DNA of 64,000 nt, taken from NCBI RefSeq assembly GCF_900302455.1, contig NZ_ONZG01000002.1:310001-374000 (forward strand), read 5' to 3'. This stretch comes from Falsiruegeria mediterranea M17 (GTDB lineage Bacteria; Pseudomonadota; Alphaproteobacteria; Rhodobacterales; Rhodobacteraceae). The notes beneath the pieces are model-generated. The model saw only the letters and a list, made by a program, of their open reading frames with translations, did not search any database and was not told where the DNA came from. Positions 1-8,639 of the stretch are shown here, piece after piece (the stretch's first letter is position 1; every line of letters starts with the position of its first letter). A program made the translations under genes and the position numbers.

Positions 1-2
1 TC

Positions 3-272
3 ACGCTTCAGTTGGATTGCAGCCACAGCCTGAATGCTCTTGCCGCGCTCGGTGTGCCGATCGAGGCCCCGAACCGGCGTATCTGCCATTGGTCCAGCTA
101 TATGCGCCCCGGTGTATTCAACCTCTATGACCGTCTGCTGTGCTCCGACAGGCCACTGTCGCTTGCCGCCTTGCAGGACGCCCTGCCCGACCAGACAGCG
201 GCGCGTTGGTCACGTTTGTTTGCACTGCCCCGGTATGACTTTCCCTTGCCGTTTGCGCAGAATACCCCATGA
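3..272 (+). CDS. C-terminal end of an unrecognised protein (5' truncated)
   Basis: An open frame runs from the window edge to a TGA at 270-272, so only the last 89 or so residues are visible. The segment is rich in Leu, Arg, Tyr and Trp (for example CHWSSYMRPGVFNLYDRLL) and has no signal, membrane segment or motif that I recognise. Codon use matches the neighbours. The following GST gene starts 48 bases later on the same strand. I do not assign a function; the upstream part of the gene is needed. Confidence 0.55.
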   Translation, partial: TLQLDCSHSLNALAALGVPIEAPNRRICHWSSYMRPGVFNLYDRLLCSDRPLSLAALQDALPDQTAARWSRLFALPRYDFPLPFAQNTP

Positions 273-320
273 TCCGCTTCTGAACATTGCGCCAGAGGTG
301 CGCGCCAGAGGGGGACAGGC

Positions 321-1022
321 ATGCCGAAACCAATCGACCTTTATTATTGGCCGACACCCAACGGGTGGAAGGTGTCCATCGCGCTGGAAGAGATGGGGCT
401 GCCCTATAACCTTCACCTGATCAACATCGGCAAGGGCGATCAGTTCGATCCTGAATTTTTGAAGATCGCCCCCAACAACCGAATGCCTGCCATCACCGAT
501 CCCGATGGACCGGGTGACGCACCGGTCTCGCTTTTCGAAAGCGGGGCGATCCTGATGTATCTGGCGCGCAAGACCGGGCGGTTCTATGGCGAAACCGAGC
601 GGGACCGCTTGACGGTCGAACAATGGCTCATGTGGCAGATGGGCGGCGTTGGCCCGATGGCGGGACAGGCGCATCACTTTCTGAAATATGCGCCCAACAT
701 GGACCCGCCGCAGGATCTGCCCTATCCCAAGGACCGCTATCGCGCCGAGGTTGCGCGTCTCTATGGTGTGCTGGATCGGCGTCTGGCCGACAATGAATTT
801 GTGGCCGGCGGGTTCTACTCGATCGCGGATATGGCAATCTGGCCCTGGGCTTGCCTGTGGGAGGGACAGCAGCAGACGCTGGACGACAAGCCACATTTCG
901 CACGCTGGCTGGAACAGGTTGGCAGCCGTCCCGGGGTGCAGGCGGGTCAGTCGCTCAAGATCGAGCTGCGCGGCGATCACCGCAGCAAACAGGCGCAGGA
1001 TACCCTGTTCAAACGGAAATAG
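321..1022 (+). CDS. yfcG: YfcG-type glutathione S-transferase / disulfide-bond oxidoreductase
   Basis: 233 residues with the two-domain GST layout. The thioredoxin-like N-terminal domain (about 1-85) carries PTPNGWKVSIALEE, APNNRMPAI and LFESGAILMYLA; the helical C-terminal domain carries WLMWQMGGVGPMAGQAHHF and the YSIADMAIWPW motif near residue 175. This spacing is the signature of the YfcG/YghU (Nu-class) family, which reduces disulfides with two bound glutathiones and has little classical transferase activity. Cytoplasmic, no signal peptide. It is one of three GST-like genes in the window (also 7649 and 22987), along with glutathione reductase at 19208. Family assignment is firm; the substrate is unknown. 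Confidence 0.9.
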   Translation: MPKPIDLYYWPTPNGWKVSIALEEMGLPYNLHLINIGKGDQFDPEFLKIAPNNRMPAITDPDGPGDAPVSLFESGAILMYLARKTGRFYGETERDRLTVEQWLMWQMGGVGPMAGQAHHFLKYAPNMDPPQDLPYPKDRYRAEVARLYGVLDRRLADNEFVAGGFYSIADMAIWPWACLWEGQQQTLDDKPHFARWLEQVGSRPGVQAGQSLKIELRGDHRSKQAQDTLFKRK

Positions 1023-1047
1023 TGCTGCGCGGAACCTCTGTCAGCGC

Positions 1048-1623
1048 TCAGATGTCTTCCTGCTGGACTTTGTCCGGTTCAAGATCTGCCTCGACGCCGT
1101 CAAGCTGAACAGCGACCAGCCCCATCTTGCGAGCAGCGGCGAGGCTCAGGATGCCGGAATCCAGGCCTTCGGGCTTTTGGTACCGGCGTACGGCAGCCCG
1201 TGTGCGCGCGTCCATCTCGCCATTGATTGGCCCGCGATACAGATAGCGCGCAGCCAGGGCGCGTTGAACTGACGAGACAAACTCGGGCGTCATCTCGTGT
1301 GCGCAGGGCGTCTGGAACCAGGTTTCCTGGCGCGGGCGGACAATCTGCTGCTGGGTTTCGGTCTTGAAGATGGCAGGCTGTTGCACGGTGCCATCGGCCA
1401 GGACTTCGGCCGGTTGCAGCATCACCTGATTGGTGACGGTTTCGATGATGGCAGGCGTCACGTCCTTGCCCCAACAGGTGTTGGGCGCAGCACCCGGAGG
1501 GGCCTCGGCGTTGAAGCGTGTGACCTCAGGCTCGTTCAAGGCCCCCAGATCGGGCACGGCCGAGGCGCAGGCGCCAAGACCGATCAGCGCAAGCGCGCTC
1601 AGGGTGATACGAAACTGGGTCAT
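1048..1623 (-). CDS. Peptidoglycan-binding lipoprotein
   Basis: 191 residues. The N-terminus (MTQFRITLSALALIGLGAC) is a lipoprotein signal with lipobox LGAC, so the mature protein should start at Cys19 and be anchored in the outer membrane or periplasm. The C-terminal half contains a PG_binding_1-like fold: residues about 120-165 (EFVSSVQRALAARYLYRGPINGEMDARTRAAVRRYQ) match the three-helix repeat that binds peptidoglycan. No catalytic domain is attached. It converges on the GST gene, with 25 bases between the stops. Likely an envelope-anchoring protein conserved in Rhodobacterales; the exact role is not visible. Confidence 0.8.
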   Translation of the reverse strand: MTQFRITLSALALIGLGACASAVPDLGALNEPEVTRFNAEAPPGAAPNTCWGKDVTPAIIETVTNQVMLQPAEVLADGTVQQPAIFKTETQQQIVRPRQETWFQTPCAHEMTPEFVSSVQRALAARYLYRGPINGEMDARTRAAVRRYQKPEGLDSGILSLAAARKMGLVAVQLDGVEADLEPDKVQQEDI

Positions 1624-1689
1624 GCTCGGGCCTCTGTGGGCGTTTGGCGTGATCTTATCGCAAAATCACACCTCGCGCAAAGGGAGACA

Positions 1690-2067
1690 TCAGGGCGCAC
1701 CTTGCGGGGCCAGCAAATGATCCAGCATGGGCGAGATATCCTCGATCTCTTCGGCAATCACATGGGTCACGGAATGGGCCCGCTGCATCCGGCCCGTAAC
1801 CCGCAAGAGCCGCCCGGCAATGACTGCACGGCGGAAACGTTCATAGATCTTGCGCCAGACCACGATGTTGACCACCCCGGTCTCATCCTCGAGCGTGAGA
1901 AAGATCACCCCCTTGGCGGTTCCGGGCCTTTGCCGCAGGATCACCAGCCCCGCCACCGTGATCCGCGCGCCCTCTGGCGGTTCCTCCAGCCGGGCGGCCA
2001 CCAGACAGGCCGGCGGGCGGGGCCAGCCGCCTGTACCAGTGGTTTGGTGAATCGGTGTCACGAACAT
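1690..2067 (-). pseudogene. dnaE2: Orphan C-terminal OB-fold segment of error-prone polymerase DnaE2 (ImuC)
   Basis: 125 residues from ATG 2067. Residues about 35-118 (ITVAGLVILRQRPGTAKGVI..., then LEDETGVVNIVVW, YERFRRAVIAGRLLRVTGRMQ, THVIAEEIEDIS) match the extreme C-terminal OB domain of DnaE2. The polymerase, PHP and finger domains are absent, and upstream there is only a 160-base gap before the ferredoxin gene on the other strand. The reading frame itself is undamaged. A GTTC-N7-GTTC SOS box lies 36 bases upstream of the ATG, so the fragment appears still to sit behind a LexA-regulated promoter. Best read as the residue of a collapsed imuA-imuB-dnaE2 operon; a functional stand-alone OB protein is the alternative. 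Confidence 0.72.
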
Positions 2068-2102
2068 CACGGCCCTGCCCTGTTTTGAGGTAACAATTAC
2101 AA

Positions 2103-2117
2103 GAACAAAGATAGAAC
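2103..2117 (-). promoter_or_regulatory. LexA (SOS) box, GTTC-N7-GTTC
   Basis: On the minus strand the sequence reads GTTC-TATCTTT-GTTC, an exact match to the direct-repeat LexA operator of alphaproteobacteria. It stands 36 bases before ATG 2067 of the DnaE2-like fragment and is oriented with it. It lies 110 bases from the divergent ferredoxin start, so control of that gene is less likely. It sits in a locally AT-rich stretch suited to a promoter. Confidence 0.72.
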
Positions 2118-2223
2118 ATACGCTACGAAAGTCCAGACGCGTCCCCCGGGGTCGCAAATGACACTGGCATCGCCCATGTCCCTTGTCTAAGGAGTTTGCG
2201 GAACATCGCAAAGGAAGACGTGA

Positions 2224-2549
<326 letters not shown>

Positions 2550-2550
<1 letters not shown>

Positions 2551-3302
2551 TGCTGCGGGGGGCGCCGCGCCACCCGTCGCGCCCCTGGCCCGCGCCCATC
2601 CGCGGCGCGGTGATGGCTTTGTGTCTGTGGCCAATGTCGCAAGCAGCCACGTCACAAACCACACAACCAGCAGTCACCGCCGAATATGACGAGCCGACCC
2701 GGCGCTATCCTCATGGTGTGTTGGGAGACGACGTGGAATACGGCGCATTGGTGATCCGGTCAGCCGGTCAGACCATCACTGTGCGCCTCCCCCAGGACCG
2801 AGTGTTTGAGGACCTTGCCCCCCGGCTTGCCGATCTGGACGGCGACGACGTGCCCGAAATCGTCACCATCGAAAGCCAGGCGCAAACCGGTGCGCAACTG
2901 GCTGTTTATGATCTGACCGGCCAAAAGATCGCCTCCACCCCCCATATCGGCACCCGCAACCGTTGGCTGGCCCCGGCTGGCATCGGCGACTTGGACGGCG
3001 ACGGGTTTGTAGAGATCGCCTATGTCGACCGCCCACACCTGGCCAAAACACTGCGCATCTGGCGGTACAGGGACGGCACATTGACCGAGATTGCCACCCT
3101 CCCCGGCCTGACCAACCACCGGATTGGCGAGGACTTTATCTCGGGCGGGCTGCGCGCGTGTGGGGACACACCAGAGCTGATCCTCGCCTCGGGCAATTGG
3201 CGGCGTATCATTTCCGTCCGCTATGACGGCCAAGGCTGGACCCAAAGCGACCTCGGACCTTTCAACGGGCGCCAAAGCCTGGACGTTGCACGCAACTGTT
3301 AA
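2550..3302 (+). CDS. Exported FG-GAP/VCBS-repeat protein
   Basis: 250 residues. An Arg/Pro-rich N-terminus precedes a hydrophobic stretch (MALCLWPMSQAA, residues 22-33) that looks like a signal peptide, so the mature protein is probably periplasmic. Two calcium-binding-like LADLDGDDVPEIVTIES and IGDLDGDGFVEIAYVDR motifs (about residues 92 and 148) are FG-GAP/VCBS blades, suggesting a small beta-propeller. It shares one base with the ferredoxin stop codon, so translation may be coupled. An inner ATG at residue 22 is an alternative start. No enzymatic motif is visible. Confidence 0.75.
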
Positions 3303-3316
3303 TCCTGGACGCAACC

Positions 3317-3390
3317 GCGCCGCGCATCAGCGCGGCGCCCGGCCCAACCTGAGGCGGCGCCGCCAGGCGTCAACGATGGGCGGGAGCATC
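3317..3390 (+). repeat. Palindromic intergenic repeat, copy A (degenerate)
   Basis: First hairpin GCGCCGCGC-atca-GCGCGGCGC (3317-3338), then the core CCCAAC-TGAGG, a short GGCGGC-GCCGCC hairpin, and GGGCGGGAGC at 3378-3387. This is the least conserved copy of the family also seen at 8307, 14166, 29359, 49846 and 55176. It follows the stop of the FG-GAP gene by 15 bases. Confidence 0.7.
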
Positions 3391-3449
3391 TCGCCCCTCC
3401 AGCCACTCCCAAGGTTCGCTGAACAGGACAGACTTGTCGTTCAAAGAGG

Positions 3450-3782
3450 TTACTGGGTGACCTGCACTTCCAGATATCGAAAGTTCTGCGGTACAACTTC
3501 GCCACCATAGGAAAAGCACTCAAGAGTAACTTCGTCCTTTTCAACAAATGCGACAAATCCGGTCAGCAAATCACCGACGGTTCCCGAGATGATTGGATGG
3601 TTTAGAACGCGTCGATCCAGAACCAAACTGTTGTGCCGCACAGTTAACAGGTACCCGCTCCCGCAGAAGTCCAGAGATACCAATTCACCTTCCTTGCTCA
3701 ATTGTATGATCTGGCGTTCTGAAAGCACCCCTTCACCAAGACGCACGAGAACATCAATCTCAAAATCCTCGAAAGTACTCAT
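3450..3782 (-). CDS. Hypothetical protein in an AT-richer patch
   Basis: 110 residues, Val/Leu-rich with no signal peptide or membrane segment; it begins MSTFEDFEIDVLVRLGEG and looks like a small folded alpha/beta protein. I recognise no family. The patch from about 3430 to 3950 has clearly lower GC and different codon use from its neighbours (frequent AAA, TTT, AGA), which suggests recent acquisition. It is a single gene between a repeat copy and purD. No strong ribosome-binding site is visible before the ATG. Confidence 0.55.
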   Translation of the reverse strand: MSTFEDFEIDVLVRLGEGVLSERQIIQLSKEGELVSLDFCGSGYLLTVRHNSLVLDRRVLNHPIISGTVGDLLTGFVAFVEKDEVTLECFSYGGEVVPQNFRYLEVQVTQ

Positions 3783-3916
3783 CTAGTACGGTCTGCAAAG
3801 CGGATGCTCACCGATAGACAGACCGATGGCCAAATACCAATTTGGGCTCATTCTTGACACTTGAAGGTAGATTAAACACCCACTTCACATTGGACGCGCC
3901 TGGGCTTCCCAAAATC

Positions 3917-3942
3917 AAAAAAGGCCCCTCACGGGACCTTCT
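3917..3942 (-). terminator. Rho-independent terminator of purD
   Basis: On the minus strand the hairpin AAGGTCCC-gtga-GGGGCCTT (one mismatch) is followed by a T run, 29 bases past the purD stop. Confidence 0.7.
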
Positions 3943-3970
3943 CCAGTCAATGTTCAAAGCCAAACTTGGC

Positions 3971-5233
3971 TCACAGCGCGCGCCAGCCGATGTCGCGGCG
4001 ATAGAACCCACCGGGCCAGTCGATGGCCTCGACCATCTCATAGGCTCGATCCCGTGCCTCTTGCAGCGAAGCCCCCCGCGCCGTCACGTTCAGAACGCGC
4101 CCGCCCGAGGCCAGCACTGCGCCGCTCTCGGCTTTGGTGCCCGCATGGAACACCATGTTCGAGCTGTCCTCGGGCAGCGCCTCCAACCCCTTGATCTCGG
4201 TACCCTTCTCATAGGAACCCGGATAGCCCTTGGCCGCCATCACCACGGTGATTGCGTGATCGTCGGCCCAGTTCACCTGCGCCTCGCCCAAGCGCCCCTG
4301 CGCCGCGGCATGCATCAGGTCCATCACCTGTGCCCCCAAACGCATCATCAGCACCTGGCATTCGGGATCGCCAAAGCGCACGTTGTATTCCACCAGACGC
4401 GGCTGGCCGTCCTTGATCATCAGCCCAACATACAGCACGCCCTGAAACGGCATGCCGCGCTCGGCCATCTCGGCCATGGTCGGGCGCACGATCTGATCCA
4501 TCGCGAGCGCCTCGATCTTGTCACTCAGCACCGGGGCCGGAGAATAGGCCCCCATGCCGCCGGTGTTCAGACCTGTGTCGCCTTCGCCCACGCGCTTGTG
4601 GTCTTGCGCGGTGCCGATAGACAGGATGTCCTCGCCATCGCAGAGCACGAACAGCGAGGCCTCTTCGCCTTCCATGAACTCTTCGATCACCACTTCAGCA
4701 CCCGCTCCGCCAAAGGCACCGCCGAACATGTCGTCGATGGCATCCAGCGCGGTCTGCTCGTCCATTGCCACGATCACACCCTTGCCTGCGGCCAGACCGT
4801 CAGCCTTGACCACGATCGGCGCGCCTTGGTCGCGGATATAGGCCTTGGCGGCGTCGGCCTCGGTGAAATGCCCATAGCCTGCCGTCGGCGCATTGGCCGC
4901 ATCGCAGATTTCCTTGGTGAAGCTCTTGGATGCCTCAAGCTGGGCCGCGGCCGCCGAAGGGCCAAAGACCAGAATGCCCGCCTCGCGCAGGCGATCCGCA
5001 ACACCGGCTGCCAGCGGCGCCTCAGGGCCGACAATGACAAAATCAATCGCGTTCTCTTCGGCAAAGCTGACCACCACGCCGCCACTTTCGATGTCGATGG
5101 TCGCGCAATCGGCGATCTGCGCGATACCTGCGTTGCCCGGCGCCACGATCAGCTTGTCGCATTTGGGGTTCTGCAGCACAGCCCAGGCCAGGGCATGCTC
5201 ACGCCCACCACTGCCGAGAATGAGGATGTTCAT
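3971..5233 (-). CDS. purD: Phosphoribosylamine-glycine ligase (GAR synthetase)
   Basis: 420 residues, normal PurD length. It joins phosphoribosylamine and glycine with ATP, the second step of de novo purine synthesis. The start (MNILILGSGGREHALAW) carries the canonical GSGGREHA motif. The ATP-grasp domain shows PIVVKADGLAAGKGV and EEFMEGEEASLFVL; LNTGGMGAYSPAP and EYNVRFGDPECQ are the family signatures. ATG 5233 is preferred over the longer open frame because the GSGGREHA motif sits directly after it. It is monocistronic here, downstream of a decayed locus. Confidence 0.96.
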   Translation of the reverse strand: MNILILGSGGREHALAWAVLQNPKCDKLIVAPGNAGIAQIADCATIDIESGGVVVSFAEENAIDFVIVGPEAPLAAGVADRLREAGILVFGPSAAAAQLEASKSFTKEICDAANAPTAGYGHFTEADAAKAYIRDQGAPIVVKADGLAAGKGVIVAMDEQTALDAIDDMFGGAFGGAGAEVVIEEFMEGEEASLFVLCDGEDILSIGTAQDHKRVGEGDTGLNTGGMGAYSPAPVLSDKIEALAMDQIVRPTMAEMAERGMPFQGVLYVGLMIKDGQPRLVEYNVRFGDPECQVLMMRLGAQVMDLMHAAAQGRLGEAQVNWADDHAITVVMAAKGYPGSYEKGTEIKGLEALPEDSSNMVFHAGTKAESGAVLASGGRVLNVTARGASLQEARDRAYEMVEAIDWPGGFYRRDIGWRAL

Positions 5234-5329
5234 GAGGGGTCTCCAACGCAAGAATGTCCCGCGCGGTCTAGCCCTCCAAGGCCCGCCCCGCAAGAGGAGC
5301 GCGGCCATTCACCACGCCCATCGTTCAGA

Positions 5330-5735
5330 TGTTCTGAAAATCTCCGTGTCGTCCCGCGCCCGAGTTGAACCGCTCAGCCCCTGCCGTGCCCTCTTCCTCG
5401 ATGGCACCCTGGCCGTGCGCCCATTCATGTTCCAAGGCTTCGTGCACCGGCATGCCCCACGTCGCAATGATCGGGCGCGGTCCGCGCCCTCGGGCACGAC
5501 CCTTTCCGCCAAACCGATCTGCCAGCACTCCTCAGCAGGGACTTTTCGACCTGTCGTGGCAAGTTCCAACACCTTGCCCTACCCCACCAGACGCTGCAGC
5601 CGAACGGTGCCACCGTCCATCAGTGTGATCCCCATCGACGTCAAAAGACGCCAAATGGGCAGTGCCAGCCATCACCCGGTTGTCGCACCACATGGCCAGT
5701 TCCATGCCCCACACAACCGTCAGCCTCTCAATTGC
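5330..5735 (-). pseudogene. Enoyl-CoA hydratase/isomerase remnant
   Basis: Pieces of a crotonase-family protein are spread over three frames on the minus strand. In order they are GMELAMWCDNRVMAGTA (near 5700), TLMDGGTVRLQRLVG followed by an in-frame TAG, LATTGRKVPAEECWQIGLAERVVPEG (near 5560-5490), and HEALEHEWAHGQGAIEEEG (near 5450-5390). At least two frameshifts and one stop separate them, and the N-terminal half is missing. It is dead beyond reasonable doubt. A TetR remnant lies immediately upstream on the same strand, so an old regulator-enzyme pair is decaying here. Confidence 0.8.
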
Positions 5736-5759
5736 ACCTCAAACAGCCGGTCAGCGCAG

Positions 5760-6030
5760 TAGGTGTAAAACCCGCGAACCTAGGTTTGGGCCCACCCCAT
5801 CGGTGCTTTTTGCTTTCGTTACCTGCGTGACCCCATGTGCGTTCAAAGGTTCCAGGGATTCAGCCAGCAGTGCACCACAAAGATCATACTTGCCGTCGAA
5901 CATGGAATAGATCGCGCCGAAGGTCACACCTGCTGCCCTGGCAATCGCGCGCCTCGAACTCGGCCATTGCGGCATCCAGAACGATACACCGTTTGAGTTC
6001 GGCAAAAGCCTGAGGTTTCCCGGTCTTCAT
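5760..6030 (-). pseudogene. TetR-family regulator remnant
   Basis: From ATG 6030 one frame reads MKTGKPQAF, then VLDAAMAEFEAR, the first helix of a TetR DNA-binding domain. The rest of the helix-turn-helix (RAIARAAGVTFGAIYSMFDGKYDL) is in another frame, so a frameshift and a deletion of roughly a dozen codons fall inside the domain. The ligand-binding domain is lost after about 50 more residues. It precedes the broken enoyl-CoA hydratase. The xseA coding start lies 112 bases away on the other strand. Confidence 0.75.
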
Positions 6031-6141
6031 GGCTTTGACCTTTGGCCTTGGGGTCAGATGCAGGTAAATGAGGGCCGCATCGGCTTGGCCTTGCGCGCAC
6101 GACAGATTAAGCTGTGCTTACAGGCAAGACAGGGCGCAGGA

Positions 6142-7647
6142 ATGGACCTTCTCGACGATCCCACACCGGGGCAGAACATGCCCGAATACAGCGTTTCCGA
6201 GCTCTCCGGCGAGGTAAAGCGTACGCTCGAGGGCACATTCGGGCGGATTCGCGTGCGTGGCGAAGTGGGGCGCGTGTTCAAGGCGCGCTCGGGCCACCTG
6301 TACTATGACGTCAAGGACGATCGCAGCGTGCTCGCCTGCACCACCTGGAAGGGTCAGATCAGTGGCCTGTCGGTGGTGCCCGAAGAAGGGCTCGAGGTCG
6401 TGGTAACCGGGCGGCTTACGGCCTTTGGTGCGCAATCGAAATACAACATGAACGTGGATGAGGTCGCAGTGGCCGGCCAAGGCGCGCTGATGGCGCTCTT
6501 GGAAAAGCGCAAGAAACAGCTTGAGGCTGAAGGGCTCTTTGCGTCTGAGCGCAAAAAGCCGCTGCCATATCTGCCGCAAATCATCGGCGTCGTGACCTCG
6601 CCCTCGGGGGCTGTGATCCGGGACATCCTGCACCGATTGCGTGACCGCTTTCCGCGCAAGGTGCTGATCTGGCCTGTCGCCGTGCAAGGTGCGAACTGCG
6701 CCCCCGAAGTCGCCCGCGCCATCGATGGTTTCAACCAGCTGACCCCCGGCGGTTCTCTGCCCCGACCCGATCTTTTGATCGTGGCGCGCGGCGGTGGCTC
6801 GGTCGAAGATCTGTGGGGCTTCAATGAAGAGGTGGTCGCGCGCGCCGCCGCCGCCAGCGACATCCCCCTGATTTCTGCCGTGGGACACGAGACAGACACC
6901 ACGCTCATCGACTATGTCTCGGATCGGCGGGCCCCCACGCCGACAGCAGCCGCCGAGCTTGCCGTGCCGGTGCGCCTGGAACTCGCTGCCTGGATCGAAG
7001 AACAAGGCGCCCGCCTGTCGCGCGCCACCACGGACGGCGTGCAGCGTCGCTCGCAACGCCTGCGCGATCTGTCCCGCGCCCTGCCCCGCGCAGAGACCCT
7101 GTTGGACACACCACGGCAACGGTTGGATCAGGCTGCTGAACGCCTGCCCAATGCGCTGATCCGGGGGGTGCAGAACCGGCGGGTGAAACTGCTGGATGCC
7201 TCGGCGCACCTGCGCCCGTCCACATTGCGCGCGTTAGTCGAAGGACGCCGGGATCGCTGTCACAACCTGTCCTCTCGCCTGTCGTTGCGGCCCATTCAGC
7301 GGGAGCTTACAGTTCGGAAAGATCAGCTGACACGTCTGACCGAGCGTATGAACACAACCCAAACCGCGCGCCTGGACCGGTTGCGTCAACAGATCGAGGC
7401 CACAGATCGGCTGCGCGAGACACTCAGCTACAAGGCAACGCTCAAACGCGGCTATGCCGTGGTGCGCGGCGATGGGCAGGTGGTAACAACCAAGGCGCAG
7501 GCCGAACAACACAGCGCGCTGGAGATCGAGTTCGCAGATGGGGTTTTGAGTACCGGCGCCTCCGCGACAAACGATGTTAAACCAACGCCGAAACCCGCGT
7601 CGAAAAAGGCAAAACCCACCCCGCCCAACCAGGGTTCCCTGTTCTGA
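6142..7647 (+). CDS. xseA: Exodeoxyribonuclease VII large subunit
   Basis: 501 residues. XseA with XseB degrades single-stranded DNA to oligonucleotides. The N-terminal OB-fold (about 10-110: EYSVSELSGEVKRTLEGTFG, VRGEVG, HLYYDVKDD) is followed by the catalytic domain with GVVTSPSGAVIRDI, ARGGGSVEDLWGFN, SAVGHETDTTLIDYVSDRRAPTPTAAAE and a long helical region. The C-terminus KRGYAVVRGDG is the family end block, followed by a Lys/Pro tail. ATG 6142 has GGCGCAGG upstream and puts the OB motif at the expected distance. No xseB is in the window. A GST gene starts one base after the stop. Confidence 0.95.
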   Translation: MDLLDDPTPGQNMPEYSVSELSGEVKRTLEGTFGRIRVRGEVGRVFKARSGHLYYDVKDDRSVLACTTWKGQISGLSVVPEEGLEVVVTGRLTAFGAQSKYNMNVDEVAVAGQGALMALLEKRKKQLEAEGLFASERKKPLPYLPQIIGVVTSPSGAVIRDILHRLRDRFPRKVLIWPVAVQGANCAPEVARAIDGFNQLTPGGSLPRPDLLIVARGGGSVEDLWGFNEEVVARAAAASDIPLISAVGHETDTTLIDYVSDRRAPTPTAAAELAVPVRLELAAWIEEQGARLSRATTDGVQRRSQRLRDLSRALPRAETLLDTPRQRLDQAAERLPNALIRGVQNRRVKLLDASAHLRPSTLRALVEGRRDRCHNLSSRLSLRPIQRELTVRKDQLTRLTERMNTTQTARLDRLRQQIEATDRLRETLSYKATLKRGYAVVRGDGQVVTTKAQAEQHSALEIEFADGVLSTGASATNDVKPTPKPASKKAKPTPPNQGSLF

Positions 7648-7648
7648 G

Positions 7649-8290
7649 ATGCTGACGATCTGGGGCCGCAAGACGTCGTCGAATGTACAGGCCCTGATGT
7701 GGTGCGTCGGAGAGTTGGGCCTGCCTTATACGCGTCACGACGCGGGCCTTATCCACGGCGGGTTGGACACGGATGCTTTTGGCGCGCTCAACCCCAACCG
7801 CACGGTTCCGGTGCTGCAGGACGGGGACGGCGCGCCGATCTGGGAAACCGGCGCAATTCTGCGGTATCTGGCGGCGACCTACGGCGACGACGGCTTTTGG
7901 CCGCAAGATTCGCACCCGCGCGCACAGGTCGACAAATGGGCCGAGTGGGCCAAGATCAACATCGCGATGGAGTTCACCGTTCCGGTGTTCTGGCGCGTGA
8001 TCAGAACCGCGCCGCAGGATCAGGACACCGACGCAATTCGGACAGCGGTTCGAGAATTGGAACACAAGCTGATGATTGCGGACAGACAGCTTTCGCATGC
8101 ACCCTTCTTGGCAGGTCCCGAGCTTACACTGGCCGATATTCAGCTGGGTCATGTCCTGCATCGCTACTACGACATCGAGATTGTGCGCGCTGATTTCATG
8201 CACCTGCGCCAATATTACGACGACCTGTGCCAACGTCCGGCTTACCGGGAACACGTGATGGTGTCATACGACTCACTGCGTATCCGTTAA
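7649..8290 (+). CDS. Glutathione S-transferase family protein
   Basis: 213 residues. The N-terminal thioredoxin fold contains WGRKTSSNVQALMWCVGELGL and NPNRTVPVL, then a WETGAILRYLA block; the C-terminal helical domain contains LAGPELTLADIQLGHVLHRY, the usual N-capping region. The catalytic position reads S-S-N-V, so Ser is the likely thiol-activating residue. Similar to Roseobacter GSTs of the GstA/theta-like group. It starts one base after the xseA stop (TGAGATG) and is probably co-transcribed with it. The substrate is unknown. Confidence 0.85.
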   Translation: MLTIWGRKTSSNVQALMWCVGELGLPYTRHDAGLIHGGLDTDAFGALNPNRTVPVLQDGDGAPIWETGAILRYLAATYGDDGFWPQDSHPRAQVDKWAEWAKINIAMEFTVPVFWRVIRTAPQDQDTDAIRTAVRELEHKLMIADRQLSHAPFLAGPELTLADIQLGHVLHRYYDIEIVRADFMHLRQYYDDLCQRPAYREHVMVSYDSLRIR

Positions 8291-8306
8291 AAAGATCCAA
8301 GACGGG

Positions 8307-8512
8307 GGCACTCCCGCCCGTCGTCGATGCCCCTTGCGGGACACCTCCTCCCGTTGGGCCGGGCCGCGCTGCGCGCGGCGGGGCGGTTGGCGCTTGTGGT
8401 TGAACGACTGCCACACGCGGGACCGCGCCGAGCGACAAGCGAGGCGCGCGGCCCAAGGCCGCTAGCGGTGCTGGCGAAGCCAGGACCGCTCGGGCGCGGG
8501 AGCACCCCGAGA
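8307..8512 (+). repeat. Palindromic intergenic repeat, copy B (double, inverted)
   Basis: The left half, in reverse orientation, has GGGCGGGAG, the TGCCCC-ttgc-GGGACA hairpin, the CCCAACGGGAGG core and a GC-rich stem (8310-8385). A second, divergent half in forward orientation ends CGCGGGAGCACCCCGAG at 8496-8512. Bases 8311-8365 match copy D (29361-29415) at all but one position. It follows the GST stop by 16 bases. Confidence 0.75.
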
Positions 8513-8639
8513 TATGTATCCCCTACACAGAAATGAGATCGCTTTTGCGCCGCACCTGACCATCGGACCTCTCGGGACCTTTGTGTTTGATCCGAGGGTT
8601 GCATAGTCTGATTTTTTGGTTGGAATGGAAGGGAGCACC

